Numbered from the stretch's first letter, positions 1 to 12,424 are shown. The stretch is 64,000 nt of DNA from Pandoraea norimbergensis (GCF_001465545.3 NZ_CP013480.3:1550001-1614000), one strand, 5' to 3'. Notes: generated from the sequence alone by a model not told the origin. Numbers and translations are program-made.

Positions 1-104
1 AACTGTGGATGGTGTTTCCGTCGCGTGAACAACTCAGTGCGACCGCTTCGGCCGTGGTGAATTTCCTCGCGCAGGGGCAAGGGCAGCAGGGCGAACCATC
101 GTAA
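1..104 (+). CDS. LysR-type transcriptional regulator, C-terminal fragment (cut by window edge)
   Basis: Reading from base 3, an open frame runs to a TAA at 102-104 and gives a 33-residue tail beginning LWMVFPSREQLS. This matches the final strand and helix of the effector-binding domain of LysR-type regulators, which commonly end in a W-x-VFPSR(E/D)-xLS motif followed by a helix ending in NFL. Only the tail is inside the window, so nothing can be said about its DNA-binding domain or ligand. It is followed after about 120 bp by the aconitase-family gene on the same strand, which it may regulate. Confidence 0.6.
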   Translation, partial: LWMVFPSREQLSATASAVVNFLAQGQGQQGEPS

Positions 105-222
105 AAGGTGATGGGGGATAGGTGAGGGCCAGGCCTTCGCAAACCGTCATGCCGGGATTGCCAAGACGGCACGGCAGGCCCATAAGGCCGCCGCTATGCT
201 GTCTTTCGGAGGTAATCGCTGC

Positions 223-2196
<1,974 letters not shown>

Positions 2197-2506
2197 TTTG
2201 GAGTAGAAGCCGATGCTGTGCCGTTGAGCGAAACCGAAACGATGTGCCGTGTGGTGTGCTTGCAACGACGGTGTCGTGCCGCCGATTCTGAACATCACAA
2301 ATTTTCGTTGTGCATGAGAAGTGTGAAGAAAGCGGTGACCGGCGCGACATCATTCGTGGCAGAATTTCGGCCTCGCGCCTGTTGATTCATGGTGTATCGC
2401 GACGCAACGCCCACGTAGTTTCATGTGCTTCAAACGTGATGTCACTGGGCGATGCGTCGACAAAAAGCTGTTCGGCCATGACCGGACAGGCCCGGAGACG
2501 ACTTTC
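2197..2506. other. Intergenic stretch between hydro-lyase and MFS transporter
   Basis: About 310 bp with no convincing gene. A short dyad CACAA-N7-TTGTG lies at 2296-2312 and could be a regulator site or part of a weak stem. An in-frame ATG at 2423 extends the transporter frame upstream, but that extension is hydrophilic and lacks a ribosome-binding site. Confidence 0.4.
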
Positions 2507-3952
2507 ATGCCATCCCCCCAAGTTTCGATGCCTTCCTCGCCTGCCACCTCTGCCGCCGCCCATGCGCGCGCGGCCTCAACGCTCACTGCCGGTGAGATTT
2601 CTGCCCGCCTCGACCGACTGCCGCCCACACGCACCGTGTGGAAACTGGTGGTGCTGTTGAGCCTCGGGTTCTTCTTCGAACTCTACGATCTGCTCTACAC
2701 CGGCTATATCGCGCCGGGACTGGTCAAGAGCGGCATCCTGACGCCGACCACGCCGGGCTTGTTCGGCACCACGGGCGTCGCGAGTTTCATCGCGGCGCTG
2801 TTCTCCGGCCTGTTCATCGGCACCATCGCCTGCGGCTTCCTCGCGGACCGTTTCGGACGTCGTGCAGTCTTCACCGGCTCGCTGCTCTGGTACACGGTTG
2901 CCAACGTCATCATGGCGTTTCAGGAGACGGCCACGGGCGTGAACTTCTGGCGCTTTATCGTCGGCCTCGGCATCGGCGTCGAGCTGGTCACCATCGGCAC
3001 GTACATCGCCGAACTGGTGCCCAAGCAGATTCGCGGCCGCGCGTTCGCGTGCGAACAGGCGGTGGGCTTTACCGCCGTGCCGGTCGTGGCGTTTCTCGCT
3101 TACTGGCTCGTGCCGCGCGAATTCCTCGGTCTGGAAGGCTGGCGCTGGGTGGTGCTCATCGGTGCCCACGGTGCCGTGTTCGTCTGGTGGATTCGCCGCG
3201 CATTGCCCGAGAGCCCGCGCTGGCTGGCGCAGAAAGGGCGTCTGGAAGAAGCCGATCGCGTGCTGAGCGCGATTGAAGCGAAGGTCGCTGCCGAGTACGG
3301 CAAGCCGCTGCCGCCGCCGGGCGTGCCGGAGCCGGTCGTGCCCAAGGGCGCGTTCCGCGACATGTGGGTGCCGCCGTACCGCAAGCGCGCCATCATGATG
3401 ATTCTGTTCAACATCTTCCAGACGGTGGGCTTCTACGGTTTCGCCAACTGGGTGCCGACGCTGCTCATCAAGCAAGGCGTCACCGTGACCACGAGCCTCG
3501 GCTATTCGAGCGTGATCGCGCTGGCGGCGCCCATCGGGCCGCTGATCGGCCTGTGGATGGCCGACAAGGTCGAGCGCAAGCACGCCATCGTGTGGACCGC
3601 GGGCATCGGCATCGTGTGCGGGCTGGTGTTCTCGCAGGTGACGTCGTCGTTCCTGCTGATCGCGATGGGCATTGGCCTCACGCTCGCGAACAACATCATG
3701 TCGTACAGCTATCACGCTTATCAGACGGAACTGTTCCCCACGGGCATTCGCGCTCGCGCCGTCGGTTTCGTGTATTCGTGGAGCCGTTTCTCGGCAATCT
3801 TCACGGCGTTCCTGATCGCATCGGTGTTGCGCAATTTCGGCGTGACCGGCGTGTTCGTGTTCATCTCGCTGGCGATGCTCGTGGTCATGCTGTCGATCGG
3901 CCTGATGGGCCCGCGTACGCGTGACGTGGCGTTGGAGAAGATTTCGCAGTAA
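2507..3952 (+). CDS. MFS metabolite transporter (sugar/acid porter type, YdjE-like)
   Basis: A 481-residue inner-membrane major facilitator protein with twelve predicted membrane segments. The loop after TM2 carries the MFS signature ([13 protein letters not shown]), repeated in degenerate form in the second half ([12 protein letters not shown]). TM1 contains [12 protein letters not shown], where the acidic residue is typical of proton-coupled metabolite:H+ symporters. ATG 2507 is preceded by GGAGA at 2494-2498; the 28 residues before it in frame do not resemble an MFS N-terminus. It probably imports the organic acid or sugar acid used by the upstream hydro-lyase; the substrate is an inference from context. 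Confidence 0.85.
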   Translation: MPSPQVSMPSSPATSAAAHARAASTLTAGEISARLDRLPPTRTVWKLVVLLSLGFFFELYDLLYTGYIAPGLVKSGILTPTTPGLFGTTGVASFIAALFSGLFIGTIACGFLADRFGRRAVFTGSLLWYTVANVIMAFQETATGVNFWRFIVGLGIGVELVTIGTYIAELVPKQIRGRAFACEQAVGFTAVPVVAFLAYWLVPREFLGLEGWRWVVLIGAHGAVFVWWIRRALPESPRWLAQKGRLEEADRVLSAIEAKVAAEYGKPLPPPGVPEPVVPKGAFRDMWVPPYRKRAIMMILFNIFQTVGFYGFANWVPTLLIKQGVTVTTSLGYSSVIALAAPIGPLIGLWMADKVERKHAIVWTAGIGIVCGLVFSQVTSSFLLIAMGIGLTLANNIMSYSYHAYQTELFPTGIRARAVGFVYSWSRFSAIFTAFLIASVLRNFGVTGVFVFISLAMLVVMLSIGLMGPRTRDVALEKISQ

Positions 3953-4043
3953 AAACGATTCACCGGCTTCGGGCGATCGACGGATCGTGAGGTGCCCGAA
4001 GCCTCGAAGCCTTCACACTTCACGTCCCTTGGAGGACGAGACC

Positions 4044-4637
4044 ATGGCGGATCTGCAAACCGAAGCGGCCTACGAGGCCAATGCCGTACGTTACAGCGAA
4101 GACTGGCTCAACCAGCCGCCGCCGGACGATATGTATGCGCTGCTGGTGCGCCACTTCGTGCCGGGCGGTCGCACGGTCGATGTCGGCTGCGGCAATGGAC
4201 GCGATGCGGCGTGGCTGGCGCAGGCGGGATTCGATGTGACGGGTTACGACAACTCGCCCGCGCTGGTCGACCTCGCGCGCAAGACGTTTCCGTGGGTGTC
4301 GTTCCATGTGGGCAAGCTGCCGCAACTCGAGAACGTGACCGACACCTTCGACAACGTGGTCTGCGAGACGGTGCTCATGCATCTGAGCGCGGCTGACGTG
4401 CCCGCTGCGGCCGACCGGCTCTGGACGCTGGTGCGCCCCGGTGGCGTGCTCTACGTGTCGTGGCGCGTGACCGAGGGGGCCGACCAGCGTCATGAAGACG
4501 GCCGCCTCTATAGCGCGTTTGCACCGGATGTCGTGCGTGCGGCGTTGCACGAAGGCGTCGTGCTGCACGAAGAAGACGTGACGAGCGCGAGTTCAGGCAA
4601 GCGCGTTTGCCGCCTGATCGTGCGGCGGCCCGCCTGA
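4044..4637 (+). CDS. Class I SAM-dependent methyltransferase
   Basis: A 197-residue protein with a Rossmann-type methyltransferase fold. Motif I (TVDVGCGNGRD, residues 44-54) binds S-adenosylmethionine; FDVTGYDNSP follows as the acidic post-I strand, then FDNVVCETVLMHL as motif IV and LVRPGGVLYVSW as the motif VI loop, the arrangement of the Methyltransf_11/25 group. GGAGG at 4031-4035 sits 8 nt before ATG 4044 and fixes the start over upstream in-frame codons. It lies 91 bp after the MFS gene and may share its transcript. The acceptor substrate is unknown. Confidence 0.8.
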   Translation: MADLQTEAAYEANAVRYSEDWLNQPPPDDMYALLVRHFVPGGRTVDVGCGNGRDAAWLAQAGFDVTGYDNSPALVDLARKTFPWVSFHVGKLPQLENVTDTFDNVVCETVLMHLSAADVPAAADRLWTLVRPGGVLYVSWRVTEGADQRHEDGRLYSAFAPDVVRAALHEGVVLHEEDVTSASSGKRVCRLIVRRPA

Positions 4638-4657
4638 CGCCACGCCATTCAGGATCT

Positions 4658-5581
4658 TCAGAGCAGTTCGATTTCCGGCAACGAGAGCAGGCTCGTCTCG
4701 CGCATCAGCGAGACGAATTCCCCGATATACGGACGCGCCGTAATCGCGGGTAGCGTCGCCGCCCACAACTCCGAGGTCAGCCCCTTCGGCGTGATCGGCC
4801 GTGCGCTCACATAGCGCCGCTCCAGATAGCCGGTGACGGCCCACAACGGCAGGGCCGCCAGCCCGCGTCGGCTCGCCACCAATTGCAGAATCGCGACCGT
4901 CAGCTCGGTGGTGCGGCGCGTGGGTTCGATGCCCGCCGGGCGCAGCACCTGACGCACGATGTCGAGCATGTCGTCGGGCACCGGGTAGGTGATCAGCGTC
5001 TCGTCGCGGAAATCCTCGGCATCGAGGTGCGTCTTCGCGGCCAGCGGGTGATCGTTGGCCATCAACGCCATCATCTGGAAGCGGAACAGCGGGTGAAAGT
5101 CCACCGCTTCGCCTTCTTCACGCTCCGAGATGATCGCCAGATCGGCGCGGTCCTGATGCAGCAGGCCGATCGGGTCGGCATGAAAGCCCGACACGATATC
5201 CAGTTCGACTTCCGGCCAGCGCACGCGAAACGCGTCCATGGCGGGCATCAGCCAGTCGAAGCAGGTGTGACACTCCACCGCAATGCGCAGCGTGCCCTGC
5301 GTGCCCTGTGCCAGCCGTGTGAGATCGCGCCCGGCCTCATCGACGGCAGGCACCACCTGTTCTGCCAGTGCTAGCAAACGCTTGCCGGCTGGCGTAAAGA
5401 CCAGCGGTGACGACTTGCGCACGAACAACGGCAGCCCGTAGAAATCTTCCAGCGCCTTGATCTGGTGCGAGAGCGCCGATTGCGTCAGATGCAGCCACAG
5501 CGCCGCACGCGACACGCTACCGGTATCGCGCAACGCCAGCAGCGTTTGGAGGTGCCGAAGTTCGATGGGTGATCGCTGCAT
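4658..5581 (-). CDS. metR: LysR-type regulator of methionine biosynthesis, MetR
   Basis: A 307-residue LysR-type activator. The N-terminal winged helix-turn-helix (LRHLQTLLALRDTGSVSRAA through the LTQSALSHQIKALED recognition helix) is followed by a periplasmic-binding-fold sensor domain. It is encoded divergently from metE with only 128 bp between the start codons, the classical metR/metE layout in which MetR with homocysteine activates metE. Sequence in the sensor (RIAVECHTCFDWLMPAMD) matches the MetR subgroup. A TGAA-N5-TTCA MetR site could not be pinned down with certainty in the AT-rich gap. Confidence 0.9.
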   Translation of the reverse strand: MQRSPIELRHLQTLLALRDTGSVSRAALWLHLTQSALSHQIKALEDFYGLPLFVRKSSPLVFTPAGKRLLALAEQVVPAVDEAGRDLTRLAQGTQGTLRIAVECHTCFDWLMPAMDAFRVRWPEVELDIVSGFHADPIGLLHQDRADLAIISEREEGEAVDFHPLFRFQMMALMANDHPLAAKTHLDAEDFRDETLITYPVPDDMLDIVRQVLRPAGIEPTRRTTELTVAILQLVASRRGLAALPLWAVTGYLERRYVSARPITPKGLTSELWAATLPAITARPYIGEFVSLMRETSLLSLPEIELL

Positions 5582-5709
5582 GAATTAATTTAATGTTAAA
5601 TGGCAAAAACTTTCGTTTGAATAATACATGGGCGACCGGGATACTGCCACTCTGGGCGGAAATTACCCGCCGGTTTCGCACAACATCCGCCTTCTGGAAG
5701 ACCCCGCTC
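5582..5709. promoter_or_regulatory. Divergent metR/metE promoter region
   Basis: The 128 bp between the two start codons hold a strikingly AT-rich block at about 5580-5630 in otherwise GC-rich DNA, as expected for overlapping divergent promoters and a LysR-type operator. No single operator is asserted. GGAAG at 5696-5700 serves as the metE ribosome-binding site. Confidence 0.5.
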
Positions 5710-8013
5710 ATGGCCCAAGCCCACGTACTCGGACTGCCGCGCATTGGCGCGCAACGTGAACTCAAATTCGCGCAGGAGGCGTTTTGGCGCGACGACATGG
5801 ACATCATGGCGTTGCAGGCCACCGGGCGCAGCGTTCGCGCTGCCAACCGCGCTGCGCAGCGTGCCGCCGGGCTCGACTGGATTACCGTAGGCGACTTCCA
5901 TTGGTACGATCAGGTGCTCTCCACGCTGGCACTCGTCGGCGGCCTGCCGGAGCGGTTCGGTGCCAAGCCCCAGGCGCTCACGCTGAACGACTACTTCACC
6001 GCCGCGCGCGGCAACGCGCAACACAGCGCGATGGAAATGACGAAGTGGTTCGATACCAACTACCACTACCTCGTGCCCGAGTATTCGCCGCAGACGCGCT
6101 TCGGCAAGGGCGTCGACTGGTTGTTCGAAGAAGTCGCCGAGGCGCTGACCGAGGGTGCCAACGTCAAGCCAGTGCTGCTCGGTCCGCTCTCGCTGCTGTT
6201 TCTCGGCAAGGAGAAGGGCGGGCTTGAGGATCGTCTGACGCTGTTGCCCGACTTGATCACGCAGTATGTACGCGCGCTCTCGCGTCTGAAGGCGCAGGGG
6301 GTGACGTGGGTGCAGATCGACGAGCCGATTTTCGCGCTCGACTTGCCGGAGCGCTGGCGCGAGGCGTTCGCACCGGCCTATGCCGAACTCGCCGACGTGG
6401 CGCCGTCGCTGCTGCTCACGACCTACTTCGGGGATGTCAGCGAGCATGCGTCACTGCTCGCGTCGTTGCCCGTGGCCGGTGTGCATCTCGATGGCGTGCG
6501 CGCCCCGCAACAACTGGCCGCATTCGCCGCGTGCTGGCCCGCAGACAAAGTGCTGTCAGCAGGCGTTGTCGATGGCCGCAATGTGTGGCGCTGCGATCTG
6601 GCACGCGCACGGGCATTGCTGATGCCGCTGGCCGAGCCACTGGGCGAGCGCCTGTGGGTGGCGTCCAGTTGCTCGCTCATGCACTGCCCGGTCGATCTGG
6701 CGAGCGAAGTGTGTCTCGATAAGGAAGTCCGCAAGTGGTTGGCGTTCGCTGTGCAGAAGCTGGGTGAAGTCGCGTTGCTGCGCCGTTCGCTCGACCCGGG
6801 TGAGTTTGCGTCGGCCGATGTGCGTGCCGCGTTTGTCGCCGATGGCACGGCGCAAGCGGAGCGCCGCACCTCGCCGCGAATTCACAACAGCGTGGTGCAA
6901 AAGCGGCTGGCGGCGCTGACCGATGCCGACGCGCGCCGCGCCTCGGCCTATCCGGTGCGTGCCGAGGCGCAGCAGGCATGGCTCAAGCTGCCGGTGTTGC
7001 CGACGACCACCATCGGGTCGTTCCCGCAGACGCCCGCCATTCGCAGTGCACGCGCCGACTTCAAGCGCCGCGTGATGTCGCATCTGGACTATCTGGAAAC
7101 GATGCGCGCGCAGATTCGTCTGGCGATTGAAAAGCAGGAAGCGTACGGCCTCGATGTGTTGACGCATGGCGAAGCCGAGCGCAACGACATGGTCGAGTAT
7201 TTCGGTGATCTGCTCTGGGGGTTCGTGAGCACGGAACACGGCTGGGTGCAGAGCTACGGTTCGCGTTGCGTGAAGCCACCGGTCATCTACGGCGACGTGT
7301 ATCTGCCCGAGCCGATGACGGTGACGTGGAGCGCCTATGCGCAGGAGCTGACCGACAAGCCCGTTAAGGGCATGCTGACCGGACCCGTGACGATGCTGCA
7401 ATGGTCGTTCGTTCGCGATGACCAGTCACGCGAACTCACGGCATTGCAGATCGCGCTGGCGTTGCGCGAAGAAGTGGCGGCGCTGGAAAAGGCCGGTGTG
7501 CGGGTGATCCAGATCGACGAGCCGGCGCTGCGCGAAGGGCTGCCGCTGCACGCGAACGACTGGCCGTCCTATCTGGCTTGGGCCGTGCGGGCGTTCCGTG
7601 TGTGTTCGTCGGGCGCGGCAGACGACACGCAGATTCACACGCACATGTGCTATTCGGAATTTCACGACATTCTGCCGTCGATTGCCGCGCTCGATGCCGA
7701 CGTGATCTCGATTGAAGCTGCGCGCTCGAATATGGAACTGCTGGGTGCTTTCGAAGCGTTCGAGTACCCGAACGAGATCGGCCCGGGCGTGTACGACAAT
7801 CATTCGCCGCGCGTGCCGTCGCAGGCGGAGATGGAGCGCCTGATCGAGGCCGCTCTCGTGCGGATTCCGGCCGAGCGGCTGTGGGTCAATCCGGACTGCG
7901 GTCTGAAGACGCGTGACTGGGGGCAACTCGACGGCGCATTGACGAATCTCGTGGCGGCGGCAAAGGCGGTGCGTGAGCGATTGGGGCTGGCGGTGACGGC
8001 ACAGGCTGCCTGA
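5710..8013 (+). CDS. metE: Cobalamin-independent methionine synthase
   Basis: A 767-residue 5-methyltetrahydropteroyltriglutamate-homocysteine methyltransferase (E. coli MetE has 753). It transfers a methyl group from methyl-THF-triglutamate to homocysteine in the cytosol, the last step of methionine synthesis. Both halves of the double-barrel are present: the N-terminal half opens with [16 protein letters not shown], the catalytic half with [12 protein letters not shown]. The zinc ligands are all present: His645 and Cys647 (HMCYSEF), Glu669 (ISIEAAR) and Cys730 (NPDCGLKTR). ATG 5710 follows GGAAG by 9 nt; the 39 residues upstream in frame do not match the family. It is divergent from metR, its expected activator. 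Confidence 0.97.
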   Translation: MAQAHVLGLPRIGAQRELKFAQEAFWRDDMDIMALQATGRSVRAANRAAQRAAGLDWITVGDFHWYDQVLSTLALVGGLPERFGAKPQALTLNDYFTAARGNAQHSAMEMTKWFDTNYHYLVPEYSPQTRFGKGVDWLFEEVAEALTEGANVKPVLLGPLSLLFLGKEKGGLEDRLTLLPDLITQYVRALSRLKAQGVTWVQIDEPIFALDLPERWREAFAPAYAELADVAPSLLLTTYFGDVSEHASLLASLPVAGVHLDGVRAPQQLAAFAACWPADKVLSAGVVDGRNVWRCDLARARALLMPLAEPLGERLWVASSCSLMHCPVDLASEVCLDKEVRKWLAFAVQKLGEVALLRRSLDPGEFASADVRAAFVADGTAQAERRTSPRIHNSVVQKRLAALTDADARRASAYPVRAEAQQAWLKLPVLPTTTIGSFPQTPAIRSARADFKRRVMSHLDYLETMRAQIRLAIEKQEAYGLDVLTHGEAERNDMVEYFGDLLWGFVSTEHGWVQSYGSRCVKPPVIYGDVYLPEPMTVTWSAYAQELTDKPVKGMLTGPVTMLQWSFVRDDQSRELTALQIALALREEVAALEKAGVRVIQIDEPALREGLPLHANDWPSYLAWAVRAFRVCSSGAADDTQIHTHMCYSEFHDILPSIAALDADVISIEAARSNMELLGAFEAFEYPNEIGPGVYDNHSPRVPSQAEMERLIEAALVRIPAERLWVNPDCGLKTRDWGQLDGALTNLVAAAKAVRERLGLAVTAQAA

Positions 8014-8060
8014 TTCATCGGCTGATTCGGCTGATTCAGCTCAGACGCCCGGCCATGAAG

Positions 8061-8092
8061 AAAGGCGATGCGTATTTCTCGCATCGCCTTTT
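8061..8092. terminator. Bidirectional intrinsic terminator between metE and pepN
   Basis: A perfect 12-bp stem (AAAGGCGATGCG at 8061-8072 paired with 8080-8091) encloses a 7-nt loop and runs into TTTT on the plus strand and TTTC on the minus strand. It sits between the convergent metE and pepN stop codons, so it can serve both. Confidence 0.85.
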
Positions 8093-8132
8093 GCTTGTCT
8101 GCGTCACCACATCAGCGTGACTGCCCAGCCGT

Positions 8133-10844
8133 TCAGGCCAGCGCCTTCTCCACGATTTCGCGCACGTCTTTCGACAGTGCTTTGTGGTCCGCGACTTGTT
8201 GCAACGCATCGCGCATGCGGTCACGCAGCGTCGGCGTGTACTTGCGCCAGCGGTCGAGCACGCGTGCGAGGCGTGCAGCGACTTGCGGGTTCAGGGCGTC
8301 GAGCGAGAGCACTTGTTCCGCCCAGTACTGATAGCCCGAGCCGTCGGCAGCGTGGAACTGCGCCGGGTTGCCGCTACAGAAGCTGAAAATCAGCGAGCGT
8401 GCGCGGTTCGGGTTCTTGATCGTGAACGCCGGGTGACGCATCAGCGCGCGCACCGCATCGATCACGCAATGACTGCCGTCGCCGCGTTGCATGGCCTGCA
8501 AGGCAAACCATTTGTCGATGGCCAGCGCTTCGTGTTCAAAGCGCTGATAGAAGTCGTCGAGTGCCTCGGCGGCGTGATTCTGACCATGCGCCGCATCGCC
8601 GTCACGCGCGGCACCGCCACGTTGCACGAGCGCCGTGAGGGCGGCGAAACGGTCTGTCATGTTGTCGGCGGTGTCGTATTGCGTGCGGGCGGTTTGCGCC
8701 ACGCCGGCGTCCGACAGTTCCATCAAGTACGACAGCGCGAGGTTCTTGAGCGCGCGTTCGCCAGCCGATGCGGCATCCGGGCGATAGGCACCCGGCACGC
8801 GGTGGTTGTGATACGCGGCCAGCCACTCGGTATGCAGCGAGGCGGCCAGACGCTGACGCAGATACTGACGCGCCGCATGAATCGCGGCCGGGTCGATCTC
8901 GCTCATCTGCTCGCCGAGGTACGACTCGGCCGGCAACGTAAGGGCCTGCGCGCGGAATGCCGGATCGAGCGTTTCGTCGCGCAACACCTGACGGAAGGCT
9001 TCGAGCACGTAGCTGTCCACGCTCGGCAGTTGGCCCATCTGAATCGATTCGACCAATGCCAGCAACTGACGCGTGGCGAGACGCTGGCCCGCTTCCCAAC
9101 GGTTGAACGGATCGCTGTCGTGCCCCATCAGGAACGCGAGTTCGTCGATGGTGTATTCGTGCTCCACGATGACCGGCGCGGAGAAACCGCGCAGCAACGA
9201 GGGCATCGGCGTGTGATCGACGTCCACGAACGTGAAGCTCTGACGCTCCTGCGTGAAGTCGAGCACGCGCGTGGTGGCTGCCGGGGCGTCCGTCGATTCA
9301 CCCGCCAGACGCAGCGCCATGTCGCGACCGTCGCGATCGAGCAGGCCCACGGCAAACGGAATATGGAACGGCTGTTTGACGAGCGCGCTGTCGTGCAGCT
9401 CCACGCCGACCTTCGGGCAGCGTTGCGTGAGCGTGAGCGTGTAGGTGCGTGCGGCTTCGTCAAAAGTGGCATCGACCGTCACGCGCGGCGTGCCGGCCTG
9501 GCTGTACCAGCGGCCGAATTGCGTCAGGTCGCGCTGATTGGCGTCGGCCATCGCGGCGCGGAAGTCGTCGCACGTCACGGCTTGACCGTCGTGACGCTCG
9601 AAGTACAGGTCCATGCCCTTGCGGAAGCCGTCGCGGCCGAGCAGCGTCTGATACATGCGCACGACTTCGGCGCCTTTCTCGTAGACGGTGACGGTGTAGA
9701 AGTTGTTGATCTCGACGTAGCTCTCGGGGCGCACCGGGTGAGCCATCGGGCCCGCGTCCTCGGGGAACTGCGCCTGACGCAGCACGCGCACGTCGTCGAT
9801 ACGCTTGACCGCACGGCCCGAGTCCGAGCCCATCATGTCGGCCGAGAATTCCTGATCGCGGAACACCGTCAGGCCTTCCTTGAGACTCAACTGGAACCAG
9901 TCGCGGCAGGTCACGCGGTTGCCGGTCCAGTTATGGAAATACTCGTGGCCGACCACGGCTTCGATGTTGCCGAAGTCGTCGTCCGTCGCGGTGGCGGCAT
10001 CGGCCAGCACATACTTCGTGTTGAAGATGTTCAGGCCCTTGTTTTCCATCGCGCCCATGTTGAAGTCGCTCACGGCGACGATCATGAAGCGGTCGAGATC
10101 GAGCACGCGGCCAAAGCGCGTCTCATCCCAGCGAATGGAATTGATGAGCGAGTCCATCGCGTGTTCGGTCTTGTCGAGGTCTTGCGGCTGGACCCAGACC
10201 TGCAACAGCTTTTCGCGGCCATCGCCAGCGACGATGCGGGCTTCGCGGCACACCAGACGGCCTGCGACGAGTGCGAACAGGTAGCTCGGCTTCTTGAACG
10301 GGTCGTCCCAGATCGCGAAGTGACGGCCATCGGGCAAATCGCCCTTGTCGATCAGGTTGCCGTTGGCGAGCAGTACCGGATACGCTTCGCGATCGGCGCG
10401 CAGCGTGACGGTGTAGGTCGCCATCACATCCGGACGATCGAGGAAGTAGGTGATCTTGCGAAAGCCTTCGGCTTCGCATTGGGTGAAGAAATTTCCGCCC
10501 GACACGTACAAGCCCATCAGCGACGTGTTCTCCTGCGGGCAACAACGCGTGACGAGCGTGAGTTCGAACGCTTGGGGCGGTGCCTCGACGGTGAGCGTCT
10601 CTTCGCCGGTGCGGTAGCCGCTCCACGGCTTGCCGTCGACTTCGAGGCTCACCAGTTGCAGGCCCTGACCGGCCAGTTCGAGATCGCCACCCGCGCCTGC
10701 CGGGTTGCGATGCACGCGCAGGCGGCTGGTCACGGTGGTGACGTCGGGAGCGAGGTCGAAGTCGAGTTGGACGGTGTCGATCAGGTACGCCGGAGGCGTA
10801 TAGTCGGAGCGCTGAATAAGGCCAGCGATATCGGTTCTGAGCAT
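8133..10844 (-). CDS. pepN: Aminopeptidase N (M1 zinc metallopeptidase)
   Basis: A 903-residue cytosolic M1-family aminopeptidase (E. coli PepN has 870) that removes N-terminal residues from peptides. The GAMEN exopeptidase motif is at residues 264-268, and the zinc site HEYFH-x18-E is His300, Glu301, His304 and Glu323, each within three residues of the E. coli numbering. The N-terminal beta-domain, catalytic domain and the C-terminal alpha-helical DUF3458 domains follow in order. The start at 10844 (MLRTDIAGLIQRSDY) is preferred; an upstream in-frame ATG at 10877 adds 11 residues not typical of the family. It forms its own transcription unit ending at the shared terminator. Confidence 0.97.
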   Translation of the reverse strand: MLRTDIAGLIQRSDYTPPAYLIDTVQLDFDLAPDVTTVTSRLRVHRNPAGAGGDLELAGQGLQLVSLEVDGKPWSGYRTGEETLTVEAPPQAFELTLVTRCCPQENTSLMGLYVSGGNFFTQCEAEGFRKITYFLDRPDVMATYTVTLRADREAYPVLLANGNLIDKGDLPDGRHFAIWDDPFKKPSYLFALVAGRLVCREARIVAGDGREKLLQVWVQPQDLDKTEHAMDSLINSIRWDETRFGRVLDLDRFMIVAVSDFNMGAMENKGLNIFNTKYVLADAATATDDDFGNIEAVVGHEYFHNWTGNRVTCRDWFQLSLKEGLTVFRDQEFSADMMGSDSGRAVKRIDDVRVLRQAQFPEDAGPMAHPVRPESYVEINNFYTVTVYEKGAEVVRMYQTLLGRDGFRKGMDLYFERHDGQAVTCDDFRAAMADANQRDLTQFGRWYSQAGTPRVTVDATFDEAARTYTLTLTQRCPKVGVELHDSALVKQPFHIPFAVGLLDRDGRDMALRLAGESTDAPAATTRVLDFTQERQSFTFVDVDHTPMPSLLRGFSAPVIVEHEYTIDELAFLMGHDSDPFNRWEAGQRLATRQLLALVESIQMGQLPSVDSYVLEAFRQVLRDETLDPAFRAQALTLPAESYLGEQMSEIDPAAIHAARQYLRQRLAASLHTEWLAAYHNHRVPGAYRPDAASAGERALKNLALSYLMELSDAGVAQTARTQYDTADNMTDRFAALTALVQRGGAARDGDAAHGQNHAAEALDDFYQRFEHEALAIDKWFALQAMQRGDGSHCVIDAVRALMRHPAFTIKNPNRARSLIFSFCSGNPAQFHAADGSGYQYWAEQVLSLDALNPQVAARLARVLDRWRKYTPTLRDRMRDALQQVADHKALSKDVREIVEKALA

Positions 10845-11056
10845 GGACGGTGATTTTGCGGACGGCCAAGGATTCACAAATTGTAACGGATTGCCGCGTT
10901 TTGGCTCGTCACTTGGTGCAACGTCGAAAAATTGGGAGAATTTTGCCCGTGCGGAACCGTCAAAGATTCGGGAGGTGCACGAGGCACCGTCCTATGCTTA
11001 AATCGGCGCGAGGGGCTCGCTTTGCCGTACTTGGCATTTCTCTGGAGCAGTGAATC

Positions 11057-11668
11057 ATGTGGAAAAGATGGGGAATGGCGACGCTGGTCGCTGCCAGCGC
11101 CATGCTGGCCGGCTGTGCCAGCACGGTCACGAGCCAGGTGACCGCGTTTGGCGACTCGCCGGGCTTTGATGGGCCGCGCACCTACGCGCTCACCCGTACC
11201 CCGGAGCAGCAGAACAATCAGGAGCACGCGACCTACGAGCAGTGGCTGCGTAACCGGCTGGCCGGTGACGGTTTCGCCGAGCAAAGCCCGTCGTCGGCGC
11301 ACTATCTGGTGGGGATGAGCTACGGCATCAGTCAGCAGATGATGCGCGTGGCCGAGCCCGCTTACGACCCGATGTTCGCGCGGGGGCCGTGGGGCCCGTG
11401 GGGACGTCCGTGGGGTTGGTACGGTTATCCGTACGGGGGCGCGATGCCGGCCTACATCGAGCGCGACTATCCGTATGCGCTCAAGGGGCTGCAACTGCGC
11501 TTCACCGACCGGGCGAGCGGCAAGGAGGTGTATCGCGTGTCGGCCGAGACGAGCGATGGCGGCACGTCGCTGGCGTCCACCATGCCGTATCTGATCGATG
11601 CGGCGCTCAAGCAGTTGCCGTTCCCGAGCGGGCGCACGGTCAACGTGGAGCAGAAGGTCGGACAGTGA
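11057..11668 (+). CDS. DUF4136-family outer-membrane lipoprotein
   Basis: A 203-residue protein with a lipoprotein signal peptide: basic start (MWKRWG), hydrophobic core, and lipobox LAGC, which places the modified cysteine at about residue 20. The mature part has the DUF4136 layout: an early RTYAL strand, alternating beta strands and a late LIDAALKQLPFPSG helix. A central Gly/Pro/Trp/Tyr-rich loop (GPWGPWGRPWGWYGYPYGG) is a common linker in these proteins. GGAG lies a few bases before ATG 11057. The function of DUF4136 is unknown; a role at the inner face of the outer membrane is an inference from the lipidation signal. Confidence 0.8.
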   Translation: MWKRWGMATLVAASAMLAGCASTVTSQVTAFGDSPGFDGPRTYALTRTPEQQNNQEHATYEQWLRNRLAGDGFAEQSPSSAHYLVGMSYGISQQMMRVAEPAYDPMFARGPWGPWGRPWGWYGYPYGGAMPAYIERDYPYALKGLQLRFTDRASGKEVYRVSAETSDGGTSLASTMPYLIDAALKQLPFPSGRTVNVEQKVGQ

Positions 11669-11727
11669 TGGGTGAGGGCGCAGCACGGCAGGCCGTGTGC
11701 TGCGCTGTCATGTGACAGGTCACGCAG

Positions 11728-11785
11728 ACGCCGGGCAGGGCGTCGTGCCGCTGGAGAGCGGCGCGACACCTTGCCCGGCGTTTTT
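11728..11785 (+). terminator. Intrinsic terminator downstream of the DUF4136 gene
   Basis: A long imperfect hairpin, ACGCCGGGCA at 11728-11737 pairing with TGCCCGGCGT at 11772-11781, with additional pairing inside (TGCCGCT with AGCGGC), ends in TTTTT at 11781-11785. It lies between convergent genes and may also act on the minus strand. Confidence 0.75.
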
Positions 11786-11796
11786 GCTTTTCTGCG

Positions 11797-12354
11797 TTAC
11801 TGCATCAGCGTGATGATGCCGAGCACCAGGAAGATGACGGCGGCCACCGCATGGACGGCGCGCGTGGGCAGGCGTCCCGAGAACTTGTGACCGACCAGTA
11901 CGGCGGGCACGTTGGCGAGCATCATGCCGAGCGTGGTGCCGGCGACGACGCCGAAGAAGTCCTGATAGCGTGCGGCGAGCATCACCGTGGCGATCTGCGT
12001 CTTGTCGCCCATTTCGGCGATGAAAAACGTGAGCACGGTGGAGGCAAATACGCCGAGCTTGCGCTTGGTGTTGGCGTCTTCGTCGTCGACCTTGTCCGGA
12101 ATCAGAATCCAGATCGCCATGCCGATGAACGATGTGACGACGGCCCACTTCATGATCGACGGGCTGATGGCGGTCGACAGCCATTCGCCGAGCGCACCGG
12201 CAAAGCCGTGATTGACGAGCGTGGCGACGAGAATGCCAAGAATGATCGGCACGGGCTTTTTAAAGCGCGCAGCGAGAACGAGGGCCAGCAATTGGGTTTT
12301 GTCGCCGATTTCGGCGAGACCGACGACGCCGGTCGAGATGAGGAATGGGGACAC
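11797..12354 (-). CDS. GDT1/UPF0016 (TMEM165-type) divalent-cation exporter, probable Mn2+ exporter
   Basis: A 185-residue inner-membrane protein with six predicted helices in two homologous halves. Each half carries the family signature E-x-G-D-K-T: EIGDKTQ near residue 15 and EMGDKTQ near residue 114. Members of this family (MneA in Vibrio, TMEM165/Gdt1 in eukaryotes) move Mn2+ or Ca2+. The start is GTG at 12354 with GGAGA 8 nt upstream. The leader contains a yybP-ykoY Mn2+ riboswitch, so the gene is very likely induced by excess manganese, which supports an efflux role. Confidence 0.9.
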   Translation of the reverse strand: MSPFLISTGVVGLAEIGDKTQLLALVLAARFKKPVPIILGILVATLVNHGFAGALGEWLSTAISPSIMKWAVVTSFIGMAIWILIPDKVDDEDANTKRKLGVFASTVLTFFIAEMGDKTQIATVMLAARYQDFFGVVAGTTLGMMLANVPAVLVGHKFSGRLPTRAVHAVAAVIFLVLGIITLMQ

Positions 12355-12424
12355 CTTATTTTTCTCCGCCGGGCCACGTTAATGCGAGCCAATGACAATG
12401 CATCCCGGCCCGGTTGGCGGAAGC

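Noticed and set aside
8184..10853. 889-codon open frame on the plus strand
   Set aside because: It is the shadow of pepN in GC-rich DNA; composition (His/Arg/Gln rich) is unlike a protein, while pepN has all catalytic motifs.
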